Source: Actinophytocola oryzae
GTDB lineage: Bacteria; Actinomycetota; Actinomycetes; Mycobacteriales; Pseudonocardiaceae
DNA: 64,000 bases
NCBI RefSeq assembly: GCF_004364325.1
Contig: NZ_SOCP01000002.1
Coordinates: forward strand, 781,799-845,798
Reading direction: 5' to 3'
The notes beneath the pieces were generated by a model. The model did not search any database and was not told the origin of the DNA. It saw nothing but the letters and a program-made list of their open reading frames with translations. Positions 45,718-53,181 of this stretch are shown piece by piece (the stretch's first letter is position 1; each line of letters starts with the position of its first letter). Position numbers and translations under genes: made by a program.

Positions 45718-45867
45718 GTGGCCGATGGTGGCGGTGCCGTCCCGCGAGGTCCAGTGCCGGACGCCGTCGGTGAGACCCAGTTCACGGTCGACTACCGGTA
45801 CCTTCTCGAACGGGGCGGCATCGGGGCAGTCGGTGACGCTCGACCCGACGATCGAGTGGAGAGCCGC

Positions 45868-47364
45868 ATGGCCGAGTTCGACGTTCGCACCGCCGCCGGG
45901 ACCGTGCGTGGCCGGGTCGAGGACGGGTTGACGGTCTTCCGCGGCATCCCCTTCGCCGAGCCGCCGGTGGGGGAGCTGCGGTTCTTGGCGCCCGAGCCCG
46001 CCCGCGCGTGGGACGGGGTGCGGGAGGCGTTCGAGTTCGGGCCCCCGCCGCCGCAGGACATGGGCTCACTGGGCCGTCCCGGCGCGATCGTGGCGGCCGA
46101 GGGCGACGACTGGCTGACCGTCAACGTCTGGACGCCCGACCCGGCCGGGCGGCGCCCGGTACTGGTGTGGATCTACGGCGGCGCCTACCGGTTGGGGTTC
46201 TCCGGCAGCCCCGGCTACGACGCCCGGCACATCGCCCGCGACGGCGACCTCGTGGTGGTCTCCTTCAACTACCGCCTCGGCATCGAGGGGTTCACCCAGA
46301 TCGAGGGCGCGCCCGCCAACCGGGGACTGCTCGACCAGGTGGCCGCGTTGGAGTGGGTGCGGGACAACATCGCCGCGTTCGGCGGTGACCCAGGCCAGGT
46401 GACGATCGTGGGCGAGTCGGCGGGTGCCGGGGCGGTCGCGGCGTTGCTCGCCATGCCGAGCGCGGCGGGACTGTTCCGGCGAGCCGTCGCGCAGAGCGTG
46501 CCGGGCGTGTTCCTCTCACCGGAGCTGGGTGCGGACATCACGACCGCGATCGCCGCCGAGCTGGACCTCGCGCCGACGGTCGCTGATCTGTCCACAGTGG
46601 ACCCCCGTGAGCTGACCGGGGCCGGTGCGGCGATGTCGGCGAACATCATCCGGCATGCCGGGCGCTGGGGTCAGGTGGCGTACTCGCTGAGCCCGTTCGC
46701 GCCGGTCGTCGACGGCGAGGTGTTGCCCACCACGCCGTGGGCGGCGCTCGCCGCCGGTGCGGCACGGGACGTGGAGCTGGTCGTCGGACACAACCGGGAC
46801 GAGTACCGGCTGTTCATCGCGTTGGCCGGGCAGCTGGGCAAGATCGGCGCGGAGGACGCGGAGCTGGCCCTGCGGGTCTACGGCCCCGGCGGCGACTACC
46901 GGGCGGCGTTCCCGGACGCTTCCGCGGCCCGGCTGTACGAGCTGGTCCACTCCGACTGGCTGTTCCGCATGCCGACCCTGCGCCTCGCGCAGGAACAGGC
47001 CGCCGCCGGTGGTCGTGCGTTCATGTACGAGCTGACCTGGCAGTCGTCGGGTATGGGTGGTGAGCTGGGTGCCTGCCACGGACTCGACGGGCCGCTGCTG
47101 TTCCGCACCTTCGACGCCCACCTCGGCCCGCTGCTCATCGACCCGGCGGCACCGGAGGAGGCCGAGGCCCTGTCCGCGCGCTTCCGAGGGGCATGGACGG
47201 CGTTCGTCGCGACGGGTGATCCCGGCTGGCCCGCGTACGACGACGACCAGCGCCTGGTCCAGGTCTTCGACACACCGTCGGAAGTCGTGCCCTATCCGGA
47301 AGAGACGTCGCGGCGACTCTGGGAGGCCCACACCTTCGGGGCACTGCCGTTGCTCCAGGGCTGA
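45868..47364 (+). CDS. Type B carboxylesterase/lipase
   Basis: 498 residues. Nucleophile serine in VTIVGESAGAGAV (GESAG), oxyanion loop IYGGAYRLGFSG, N-terminal FRGIPFAEPPVGELRF, and a catalytic histidine in GACHGLDGPLLF. These are the marks of type B carboxylesterases such as p-nitrobenzyl esterase and phenmedipham hydrolase. No signal peptide, so cytoplasmic. ATG 45868 with GGAGA upstream; the frame to its left is non-coding. Substrate not predictable. Confidence 0.9.
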   Translation: MAEFDVRTAAGTVRGRVEDGLTVFRGIPFAEPPVGELRFLAPEPARAWDGVREAFEFGPPPPQDMGSLGRPGAIVAAEGDDWLTVNVWTPDPAGRRPVLVWIYGGAYRLGFSGSPGYDARHIARDGDLVVVSFNYRLGIEGFTQIEGAPANRGLLDQVAALEWVRDNIAAFGGDPGQVTIVGESAGAGAVAALLAMPSAAGLFRRAVAQSVPGVFLSPELGADITTAIAAELDLAPTVADLSTVDPRELTGAGAAMSANIIRHAGRWGQVAYSLSPFAPVVDGEVLPTTPWAALAAGAARDVELVVGHNRDEYRLFIALAGQLGKIGAEDAELALRVYGPGGDYRAAFPDASAARLYELVHSDWLFRMPTLRLAQEQAAAGGRAFMYELTWQSSGMGGELGACHGLDGPLLFRTFDAHLGPLLIDPAAPEEAEALSARFRGAWTAFVATGDPGWPAYDDDQRLVQVFDTPSEVVPYPEETSRRLWEAHTFGALPLLQG

Positions 47365-47392
47365 CCGGGCGCCGCCGGTTAGGCTGCCCGTC

Positions 47393-47767
47393 GTGATCAT
47401 TCGTCATGTGACCTTCGACTGTGCCGACCCGTACGCGCTCGCGACCTTCTGGAGCGACGTGACCGGGTGGCCGGTGTCCGACGTGGACAAGCCGGGCGAC
47501 GCCGAGGTCCTCGTCGAGGCACCGTCACCCGTGCCGGGGCTGCTGTTCATCCGGGTGCCGGAAGGCAAGACGGCGAAGAACCGGGTCCACTTCGACTGGA
47601 TGCCGGTCGAGCGCACCCGCGACGAGGAGGTCGACCGCGTCATGGCCCTCGGCGCCACACTGCACGAGGACCACCGCACCCCGGAAGGGCTCGGCTGGGT
47701 CACGCTGCGGGACCCCGAGGGCAACGAGTTCTGCGTGGAGCGAAGCGCGGCCGAACGGGGCGCGTGA
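47393..47767 (+). CDS. VOC (glyoxalase-like) family protein
   Basis: 124 residues, one vicinal-oxygen-chelate domain: IRHVTFDCADPYALATFWSDV, VHFDWMPVERTRDEEVDRV and LRDPEGNEFCVER. The paired VHFD/EFCVE metal-site positions match the common actinobacterial VOC group of unknown substrate. GTG start 28 bp after the carboxylesterase, same strand. Confidence 0.85.
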   Translation: MIIRHVTFDCADPYALATFWSDVTGWPVSDVDKPGDAEVLVEAPSPVPGLLFIRVPEGKTAKNRVHFDWMPVERTRDEEVDRVMALGATLHEDHRTPEGLGWVTLRDPEGNEFCVERSAAERGA

Positions 47768-47862
47768 CCCGACACCGACTAGCGCCGCCATCACCGGGAA
47801 ACAATAGGGCGGTGGTATTTCCAGGGTGATATTCGCCTCTTTGTCATTGTGGAGGTGAAATC

Positions 47863-48444
47863 ATGATCGTGTTCCGGTTACTGGTGCTCGTCATGACCCT
47901 GGTGCTCGGCGCGTGTGACACCGCCGCTGACACCTCCGACTACGCGACCGAGGAAGCGACGTCCACCGGAACCCCGACCGAGGAGGGTACGGGTCCGGAG
48001 AACCCCCGACCGACAGACGACGGCATGGCCGTGACCTTGCCGGAGCTGCCGGTCGGCGGCGGGTCGAACGGTGAGCCTGCCGACCAGTGTGCGACGGCCT
48101 CGTTCACGTCGTCGTTGCCCGACGGCGTCTCCGTCAGGGTGACCGGAATACGGTTCAGCGCCGACGGCGCCTCGGTCGACGGCGGGGGCTGCGACGGGAA
48201 CGACTTCTGCGACGGCTTCGTCTTCGACTCCCCGGGGGCGACGTGTTCCGTCTCGGTCGACGCGAGCAACGCCACCACGGGCGTGGACATGTCGTTGGCC
48301 GGGGAATGTGTCGCTGAGGACGTGAGCGCCTGCGACGACCTCAGGAACAGCTCCGGTTCCGTGGAGCTGAACGTGCCGCAGACGTCCGACCCGGACGAGA
48401 CCACGACGACCGAGGACGAGCCGCTCCCGAGCCAGACGGAATGA
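47863..48444 (+). CDS. Putative lipoprotein, 193 aa
   Basis: Lipoprotein signal (VFRLLVLVMTLVLGAC lipobox LGAC), a Thr/Glu/Pro-rich spacer (about 20-65) and a small domain with eight cysteines, probably disulfide-linked (DQCATASF, GGGCDGNDFCDGF, ATCSVSV, ECVAEDVSACDDL). Family unknown. A strong GGAGGTGAAATC ribosome site precedes the ATG. Its stop overlaps the next start by 4 bp, so the two form a unit. Confidence 0.75.
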   Translation: MIVFRLLVLVMTLVLGACDTAADTSDYATEEATSTGTPTEEGTGPENPRPTDDGMAVTLPELPVGGGSNGEPADQCATASFTSSLPDGVSVRVTGIRFSADGASVDGGGCDGNDFCDGFVFDSPGATCSVSVDASNATTGVDMSLAGECVAEDVSACDDLRNSSGSVELNVPQTSDPDETTTTEDEPLPSQTE

Positions 48445-49334
48445 CGGCCGAGAACGCCGAGCAGGTCGGTCAGTTCGAGCGGTGGGTCCGCGCCGGCGCG
48501 AGCGTCGTCGCGCCGGCGACCGCCGTGAGCGCGGTGTTGTTCTACTTCGGGTATGTGTCGGCGAGGGCGCAGTACGAGTACTTCGGCATCGACGTGGACA
48601 CCGTCGGGCTCGGCACACAGGACTACGTCATGCGCAGCCCGCAGCCGTTGCTCGCGCCGCTGCTCGTGTTGACGATGCTGGGAATCGGCGTGCCGGCACT
48701 GCTTTCCGCGACCAGGACCCGGGTCGCGGGCAATCCCCGACGGGCCCGCCGCCTGGCCCGCGCCTGCTCGGCGGCAGGCACGGTGCTCGCCTGCGCCGGT
48801 GCGCTGCTGTTGCTGACGTACGTCCAGTGGCAGGGCTGGAAGCTGTACGCCCTCGTGACGCCGCTGCTGACCGGCGTCGGGGCGGGGGTCGTCGCGTACG
48901 CCCGGCGGGTTCGCGCGCTCGTGCGCACCAGGACGCCGAAGGAACGACGTCCGCTCCTGTCGGGCCATTCCTCGGACGTGCTCGTCGTCGTGGTCATGGC
49001 CATCAGCGTCTTCTGGACGACGGCCACCGTGGCCCAGTGGTCCGGCCGAGGCCTGGCGATGCGGCAGGCACGCGAGCTGGACCGGCTGCCGAGCGTCATA
49101 CTGGACACCAGGGAACGCCTGTTCCTGCGCAGCCCGGGCATAGACGAACGCGTGCTCGAGGAGTCGCCGGGACAGACCTTCCGCTACCGCTACCGCAACC
49201 TGCGACTGCTCATCCACGGCAACAACCGCATGTTCCTCGTCCCGTACCGTTGGTCGGCGAGCGACTCGACACTGGTGGTCGAGCTCGACGGATCGGTCCG
49301 GGTGCAGTTCCAGTTCCAGAACCAGCGTCCGTGA
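48441..49334 (+). CDS. Multi-pass membrane protein, unknown function
   Basis: 297 residues with four predicted membrane helices (about 20-42, 72-92, 110-132 with the following WKLYALVTPLL segment, and 185-205), and a C-terminal 95-residue extracytoplasmic or cytosolic beta-rich part (YRYRYRN, LVVELDGSVRVQFQFQNQ). No recognised family. Coupled to the lipoprotein gene by ATGA. Confidence 0.7.
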   Translation: MTAENAEQVGQFERWVRAGASVVAPATAVSAVLFYFGYVSARAQYEYFGIDVDTVGLGTQDYVMRSPQPLLAPLLVLTMLGIGVPALLSATRTRVAGNPRRARRLARACSAAGTVLACAGALLLLTYVQWQGWKLYALVTPLLTGVGAGVVAYARRVRALVRTRTPKERRPLLSGHSSDVLVVVVMAISVFWTTATVAQWSGRGLAMRQARELDRLPSVILDTRERLFLRSPGIDERVLEESPGQTFRYRYRNLRLLIHGNNRMFLVPYRWSASDSTLVVELDGSVRVQFQFQNQRP

Positions 49335-49358
49335 CCCGCCCGGGTTGGGAAGATCGCC

Positions 49359-49554
49359 ATGATGATCGTGCTCCTTGTTCTCGGTGTCGTCGTCCTCGCG
49401 GTCGGGGTGTTCGTCGGGGATTCCGGCCCCCGACGTGCTCGACAACTACGTGTGGGTGATCTTCCGCCTCGCGAACACGCCCTACTCGATGCTTCTCAAC
49501 AGTTCCAACGCCGGCTCCGAGGTCCTGGTCGGGTTCGTCCGCCGCGGATCATGA
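49359..49554 (+). pseudogene. Frameshifted small membrane protein gene
   Basis: ATG 49359 opens a strongly hydrophobic helix (MIVLLVLGVVVLAVGVFVG). About base 49425, around GGGGATTCCGGCCCCC, the sensible frame changes to one reading LDNYVWVIFRLANTPYSML and ending at 49554 inside the end of the convergent phosphatase gene. A joined product would be about 65 residues. Either a real frameshift or a sequencing error in a G/C run. Confidence 0.4.
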
Positions 49555-50382
49555 CGTCGGGTCGTCGCCGAGGGCTCGCCAGTCCCGGGCGGTGGGCAGG
49601 CCGTGCACCAGCGCCAGGAAGGCGTCGTGCAGGTGGCCGTTGGTGGCGAGGACCGTGCCGTCGCCGGAGAGCACGGGGTTGCCGGACAGGTCGGTGACGC
49701 GCCCGCCCGCCTCGCCGACGATCACCGGCAGCGGCGCGACGTCCTCGTAGCCCATCGGGAAACCCGCGATGACGTAGGCGTCGACCTGCCCCGTGGCGAG
49801 CCCGGTCGTGCCACCGCTCGTGCTGAGGAACACCCGGCGGTGGAGCGCGAGCAGCAGCTCCTCCGGCCACGTGCCCGGGTTGCCCATGGCCGTCCTGGCG
49901 CCGCCGATCCCGGTCCGGTCGCTCACCCGCACGGGGACCGCCTCCGCGTCGGTGGACCGCCAGCAGCCGCGGCCGCGGCCCGCGAACACCGTCTGCCGCG
50001 CGATCGGTTCCCTGATGACGCCGATGGCCGGCCCGTGTTCGTCCTCGAAGGCGAGCCGGGTGTTGAACAGGGGGATCCGGCGGGCGAAGTAGTAGGTGCC
50101 GTCGATGGGGTCGACCACCCAGCGGCGACCCGAGGTCCCGGCCGTCGTGCCCCCCTCCTCGCCGTACACCTCGTCGTCGGGCGCGTGTCGCGCCAGCTCG
50201 CCGCGGACCACTTCCTCGACGGCGAGGTCCGCCGCCGTGACCTCGGTGCCGTCCGGCTTGCGCGACGTGCGTGGGTCACCGGCGAAGAACCGCGCCGCGG
50301 CCAGGTTTCCCGCGCGGCACGCCAGGTCCACGGCGAAGTCGAGCAGATCCTGGTCCACCGGCGGACTTCCGAGTGCGCTCAT
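49549..50382 (-). CDS. Inositol monophosphatase family protein (histidinol-phosphatase HisN-like)
   Basis: 277 residues. Metal-binding motifs are YGEEGG (the first Glu) and WVVDPIDGT (DPIDGT). GYEDVAPLPVIVGEAGGRV is the third site, in which the usual WDxAA is YEDVA. The family hydrolyses inositol-1-phosphate, histidinol phosphate, 3'-phosphoadenosine phosphate or similar. VDPIDGTYYFARRIPLFNTRLA resembles actinobacterial HisN. It lies away from other histidine genes, so specificity is open. Confidence 0.85.
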   Translation of the reverse strand: MSALGSPPVDQDLLDFAVDLACRAGNLAAARFFAGDPRTSRKPDGTEVTAADLAVEEVVRGELARHAPDDEVYGEEGGTTAGTSGRRWVVDPIDGTYYFARRIPLFNTRLAFEDEHGPAIGVIREPIARQTVFAGRGRGCWRSTDAEAVPVRVSDRTGIGGARTAMGNPGTWPEELLLALHRRVFLSTSGGTTGLATGQVDAYVIAGFPMGYEDVAPLPVIVGEAGGRVTDLSGNPVLSGDGTVLATNGHLHDAFLALVHGLPTARDWRALGDDPTS

Positions 50383-50490
50383 GTGGGGTGGACGTGCCGC
50401 CCGTTCGCGTGGTTGCCCCGCACTGCGCTGGCCTTCTCACCTCATCTGCGCAATAGTTGGTTACCTCTCAACAGAAGTCGGGGCGATGGA

Positions 50491-51648
50491 ATGCTGATGA
50501 GGTCTTTCGGCATGGCCGCGGGGCTGGTCGTGCTGGCGCTGCTCGGTGGGACGACGTCGAGCGTCGCGGAGAAGCCACTGGAGCGTGCGCTGCTCTACCC
50601 GGACGGGGTGAGCTACCCACGTGTGATCCGGCTCGAGCACAACGGCGCGGCGAACGGGCGCGTGCTCGCCTCGGTCGGCACCACCGACGGCAGCGCGACC
50701 GGGGTCATCCTGGAGAGCACCGACGGCGGCGCCACGTTCCAGAAGGTCGGCGCCGTCGTGGATCCCGAGGGCGCCGACCGGCGGGGCATGTGCTGCGGCA
50801 CGCTGTTCGAGCTGCCGTCACAGGTCGGTGACATGCCGGCGGGCACGCTGCTGTGGGCGGGGACCTTCGGCTACCTCGTGCCGGAGGCGGACCGGCACAC
50901 CACGCAGCGCCTGTGGGTCAGCCGCGACCTCGGTCGCACCTGGACCTTCCGGTCGGACATCGCCACCTCGCCCAACCAGTACAACGCGTGGGAACCGGAC
51001 CTGTCCGTCGCCGCGGACGGGCAGCTCGTCGCGCACTACTCCGACGAGTCGGACAAGCAGTACCACGACCAGAAGCTGGTCAGGGTGCGCTCCGCCGACG
51101 GCATCACCTGGACCGACTACCGGGAGACCGTCAAGAACGGCGACTTCTTCGTCCGCCCCGGCATGGCCGGGGTGCGCAGGCTCGCGGACGGGACGTACTT
51201 CCTCGTCTACGAGGTCTGCAACACGGAGGAGCCGATGTGCGCCATCCACTTCCGCACCTCCGCCGACGGCTGGGACTACGGCGACCCGGTGGACCTCGGC
51301 ACCGCCGTGCGCACCGCCGACGGCAAGTGGGTGCGCCACACCCCGACCATCACGGTCACCCCGACCGGCGCGATCGTGCTCGTCGCCGAGATGCTCGTGA
51401 ACTCCGACGGCAGCAAGGCGGCGGGCAACGGCAGAACGTTGCTGGTCAACGAGAACGACGGCGTGGGCCCGTGGCGGGAGATCCCGGCGCCCGTCGAGGT
51501 CCCGTCACCGGACAACCACGGCTGCATGAACTTCAGCCCGTCGCTGCTCGCCTCGCCGGACGGCACCAGCGTCCTGGAGGTGGCCACGGATGTCGTGGAC
51601 GGCGTCTGTCACGCCTTCTACGCCACCGGGCCCATCCCGCCCGCCTGA
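50491..51648 (+). CDS. Secreted BNR/sialidase-fold protein
   Basis: 385 residues with a signal peptide (MAAGLVVLALLGGTTSSVA) and a six-bladed beta propeller. Asp-box-like repeats include ESTDGGATFQKV, SRDLGRTWTFRS and SADGITWTDY. RxxxP-type YPRVIRLEHNGAANGRVLAS near the start and VNENDGVGPWREI later are typical of actinobacterial exo-alpha-sialidase/BNR proteins of the GH33/GH93 type. Whether it cleaves sialic acid, arabinan or only binds glycans cannot be read off. Confidence 0.8.
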   Translation: MLMRSFGMAAGLVVLALLGGTTSSVAEKPLERALLYPDGVSYPRVIRLEHNGAANGRVLASVGTTDGSATGVILESTDGGATFQKVGAVVDPEGADRRGMCCGTLFELPSQVGDMPAGTLLWAGTFGYLVPEADRHTTQRLWVSRDLGRTWTFRSDIATSPNQYNAWEPDLSVAADGQLVAHYSDESDKQYHDQKLVRVRSADGITWTDYRETVKNGDFFVRPGMAGVRRLADGTYFLVYEVCNTEEPMCAIHFRTSADGWDYGDPVDLGTAVRTADGKWVRHTPTITVTPTGAIVLVAEMLVNSDGSKAAGNGRTLLVNENDGVGPWREIPAPVEVPSPDNHGCMNFSPSLLASPDGTSVLEVATDVVDGVCHAFYATGPIPPA

Positions 51649-51652
51649 CCTG

Positions 51653-52003
51653 TCACGGCGTCCGCCAGCGGATCTCCAGCATCGTGGCGCCGGTGTCCGT
51701 GCGGTAGGGGCCGTGCGGCATGCCCGGTGGCCGGGAGGCGTAGTGGCCCGAGGTGAACGTGGTGCCCAGCGTCAGGTCGAGCAGCTCGCCGTCGAGGATG
51801 TACACCTCCTCGAAGTAGGCGTGGCGGATCACCCCGGCCGCCGACGTGTCGGTACCCGGCTCCCACCTGGCGACCCTGGTCAGTGTCCGCTCGTCGTCGC
51901 CCCTGCTCAGGACCCGCTCGAGCACCGTCGGCGCGGTCGCGTCCACCTGCCACGGCAGCCCGTCGACGGCGAAGAACTCGTGTTCGGCCTTCATGGTGCC
52001 CAT
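51653..52003 (-). CDS. Cupin-domain protein (ChrR-like)
   Basis: 116 residues, single cupin fold: TRVARWEPGTDT, HAYFEEVYILDGELLD and HYASRPPGMPHGPY, giving His, Glu and His metal ligands. Similar to the cupin half of anti-sigma ChrR but without its zinc N-domain. Likely a small metal-binding enzyme or sensor. Divergent from cmtR with an operator-rich gap of 70 bp. Confidence 0.8.
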   Translation of the reverse strand: MGTMKAEHEFFAVDGLPWQVDATAPTVLERVLSRGDDERTLTRVARWEPGTDTSAAGVIRHAYFEEVYILDGELLDLTLGTTFTSGHYASRPPGMPHGPYRTDTGATMLEIRWRTP

Positions 52004-52031
52004 CCCAGCACCCAGCGGGCTCGACCGTCGG

Positions 52032-52053
52032 TTCAGGATTCCCTGAATTCAGG
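52032..52053. promoter_or_regulatory. Putative CmtR operator
   Basis: Three alternating half-sites: TTCAGG-ATTC-CCTGAA (52032-52047) overlapping the perfect palindrome CCTGAATTCAGG (52042-52053). They lie 20 bp before the regulator start and 29 bp from the divergent cupin start. Confidence 0.6.
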
Positions 52054-52073
52054 TTTCGCTGTACTGTTTCCTC

Positions 52074-52406
52074 GTGCTCACCATCGCCGCCCACGCCGAC
52101 GTGCTGGCCCGGTTCGGTCACGCGCTGTCCGACCCGACCAGGAGCCGGATCCTGCTCGTCCTGCGCGATGCGCCCGCCTACCCGGCGGACCTCGCCGACA
52201 CCCTCGCCGTGTCCAGGACGAAGGTGTCGAACCACCTCGCCTGCCTGCGTGGCTGTGGCCTCGTGGTGGCCGTGCCGGAGGGGCGGCGGACCCGCTACGA
52301 GCTTGCGGAGCCGAGGCTCGCGCACGCGCTCGACGACCTGCTCGGCGTCGTCCTCACGGTCGACCCTCGGGTCTGCCCGGCCAGCGGGACCGAGGGGTGC
52401 TGCTGA
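52074..52406 (+). CDS. cmtR: ArsR-family metal sensor, CmtR type
   Basis: 110 residues, winged-helix ArsR/SmtB. The alpha-4 sequence HLACLRGCGLV carries the CxxxC pair and the C-terminal DPRVCP supplies a third cysteine, the ligand set of mycobacterial CmtR (Cd(II)/Pb(II) sensor). An extra CC ends the protein. Predicted to repress itself and the downstream efflux gene until soft metal binds. GTG start; the stop overlaps the next ATG by one base. Confidence 0.87.
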   Translation: MLTIAAHADVLARFGHALSDPTRSRILLVLRDAPAYPADLADTLAVSRTKVSNHLACLRGCGLVVAVPEGRRTRYELAEPRLAHALDDLLGVVLTVDPRVCPASGTEGCC

Positions 52407-53149
52407 TGTCCGTCGAGGTCACCGGGTCGCCGTCGGCGGAGCGCCGCTCGGTGCCGGCACGCAGGGTGAGGTGGCTGGTCGCGGCCACGATCTCCTACAA
52501 CGTCGTCGAGGCGGTCGTCGCGATCACCGCGGGCACGGTTGCCTCGTCGACGGCGTTGGTCGGCTTCGGGCTGGACTCGGTGATCGAGGTGTCCTCGGCG
52601 GTCGCGGTGGCGTGGCAGTTCTCCGCACGAGACCCCCGGGCACGGGAGAGGACGGCTCTGCGGGTGATCGCGGTGTCGTTCTTCGTGCTCGCCGCGTACG
52701 TGACGGTGGCGTCCGTGCGGGCACTGCTCGGCGGCGCCGAGACGGACCACTCGACGGTCGGGCTCGTGCTCGCCGCCGTCAGCCTCGCGGTCATGCCCGG
52801 CCTTTCCCACGCGCAGCGCCGCGCGGGCCGGGAACTCGGCTCGGCGACGGCGGTGGCCGACTCGAAGCAGACGTTGCTGTGCGCGTACCTTTCCGCGGTG
52901 CTGCTGGTCGGGCTTGCGGTGAACGGCCTGTTCGGGTGGTCGTGGGCGGACCCGGTGGCAGCGCTGGTGATCGCGGCGGTCGCGGTCAGGGAGGGGCGCG
53001 AGGCGTGGCGGGGCGACGCGTGCTGCGCCGTGCCCGCCGGCACCGCCGAGGCGGCTGCCTGCGGGTGCGGCGGCGCCTGCCGACCGCCCGACGCCGAAGT
53101 ATTTCGGCTGGGGGACAACAGCTTCCACACCGCGGCGGGCCTGCTCTAG
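52406..53149 (+). CDS. Cation diffusion facilitator with Cys-rich tail
   Basis: 247 residues, about six membrane spans. TALVGFGLDSVIEVSSAVAVAWQF matches the CDF metal site (Asp in GLDSxIE), and the second site AVADSKQTLLCAYLS keeps the D. The C-terminus GDACCAVPAG and ACGCGGACRPP adds seven cysteines for soft-metal capture in place of the usual cytoplasmic domain. Translationally coupled to cmtR, so a Cd/Pb/Zn efflux role follows. Confidence 0.87.
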   Translation: MSVEVTGSPSAERRSVPARRVRWLVAATISYNVVEAVVAITAGTVASSTALVGFGLDSVIEVSSAVAVAWQFSARDPRARERTALRVIAVSFFVLAAYVTVASVRALLGGAETDHSTVGLVLAAVSLAVMPGLSHAQRRAGRELGSATAVADSKQTLLCAYLSAVLLVGLAVNGLFGWSWADPVAALVIAAVAVREGREAWRGDACCAVPAGTAEAAACGCGGACRPPDAEVFRLGDNSFHTAAGLL

Positions 53150-53181
53150 CGTCTGGCCCCACTCGGTGAGTGAGGAGCGAT

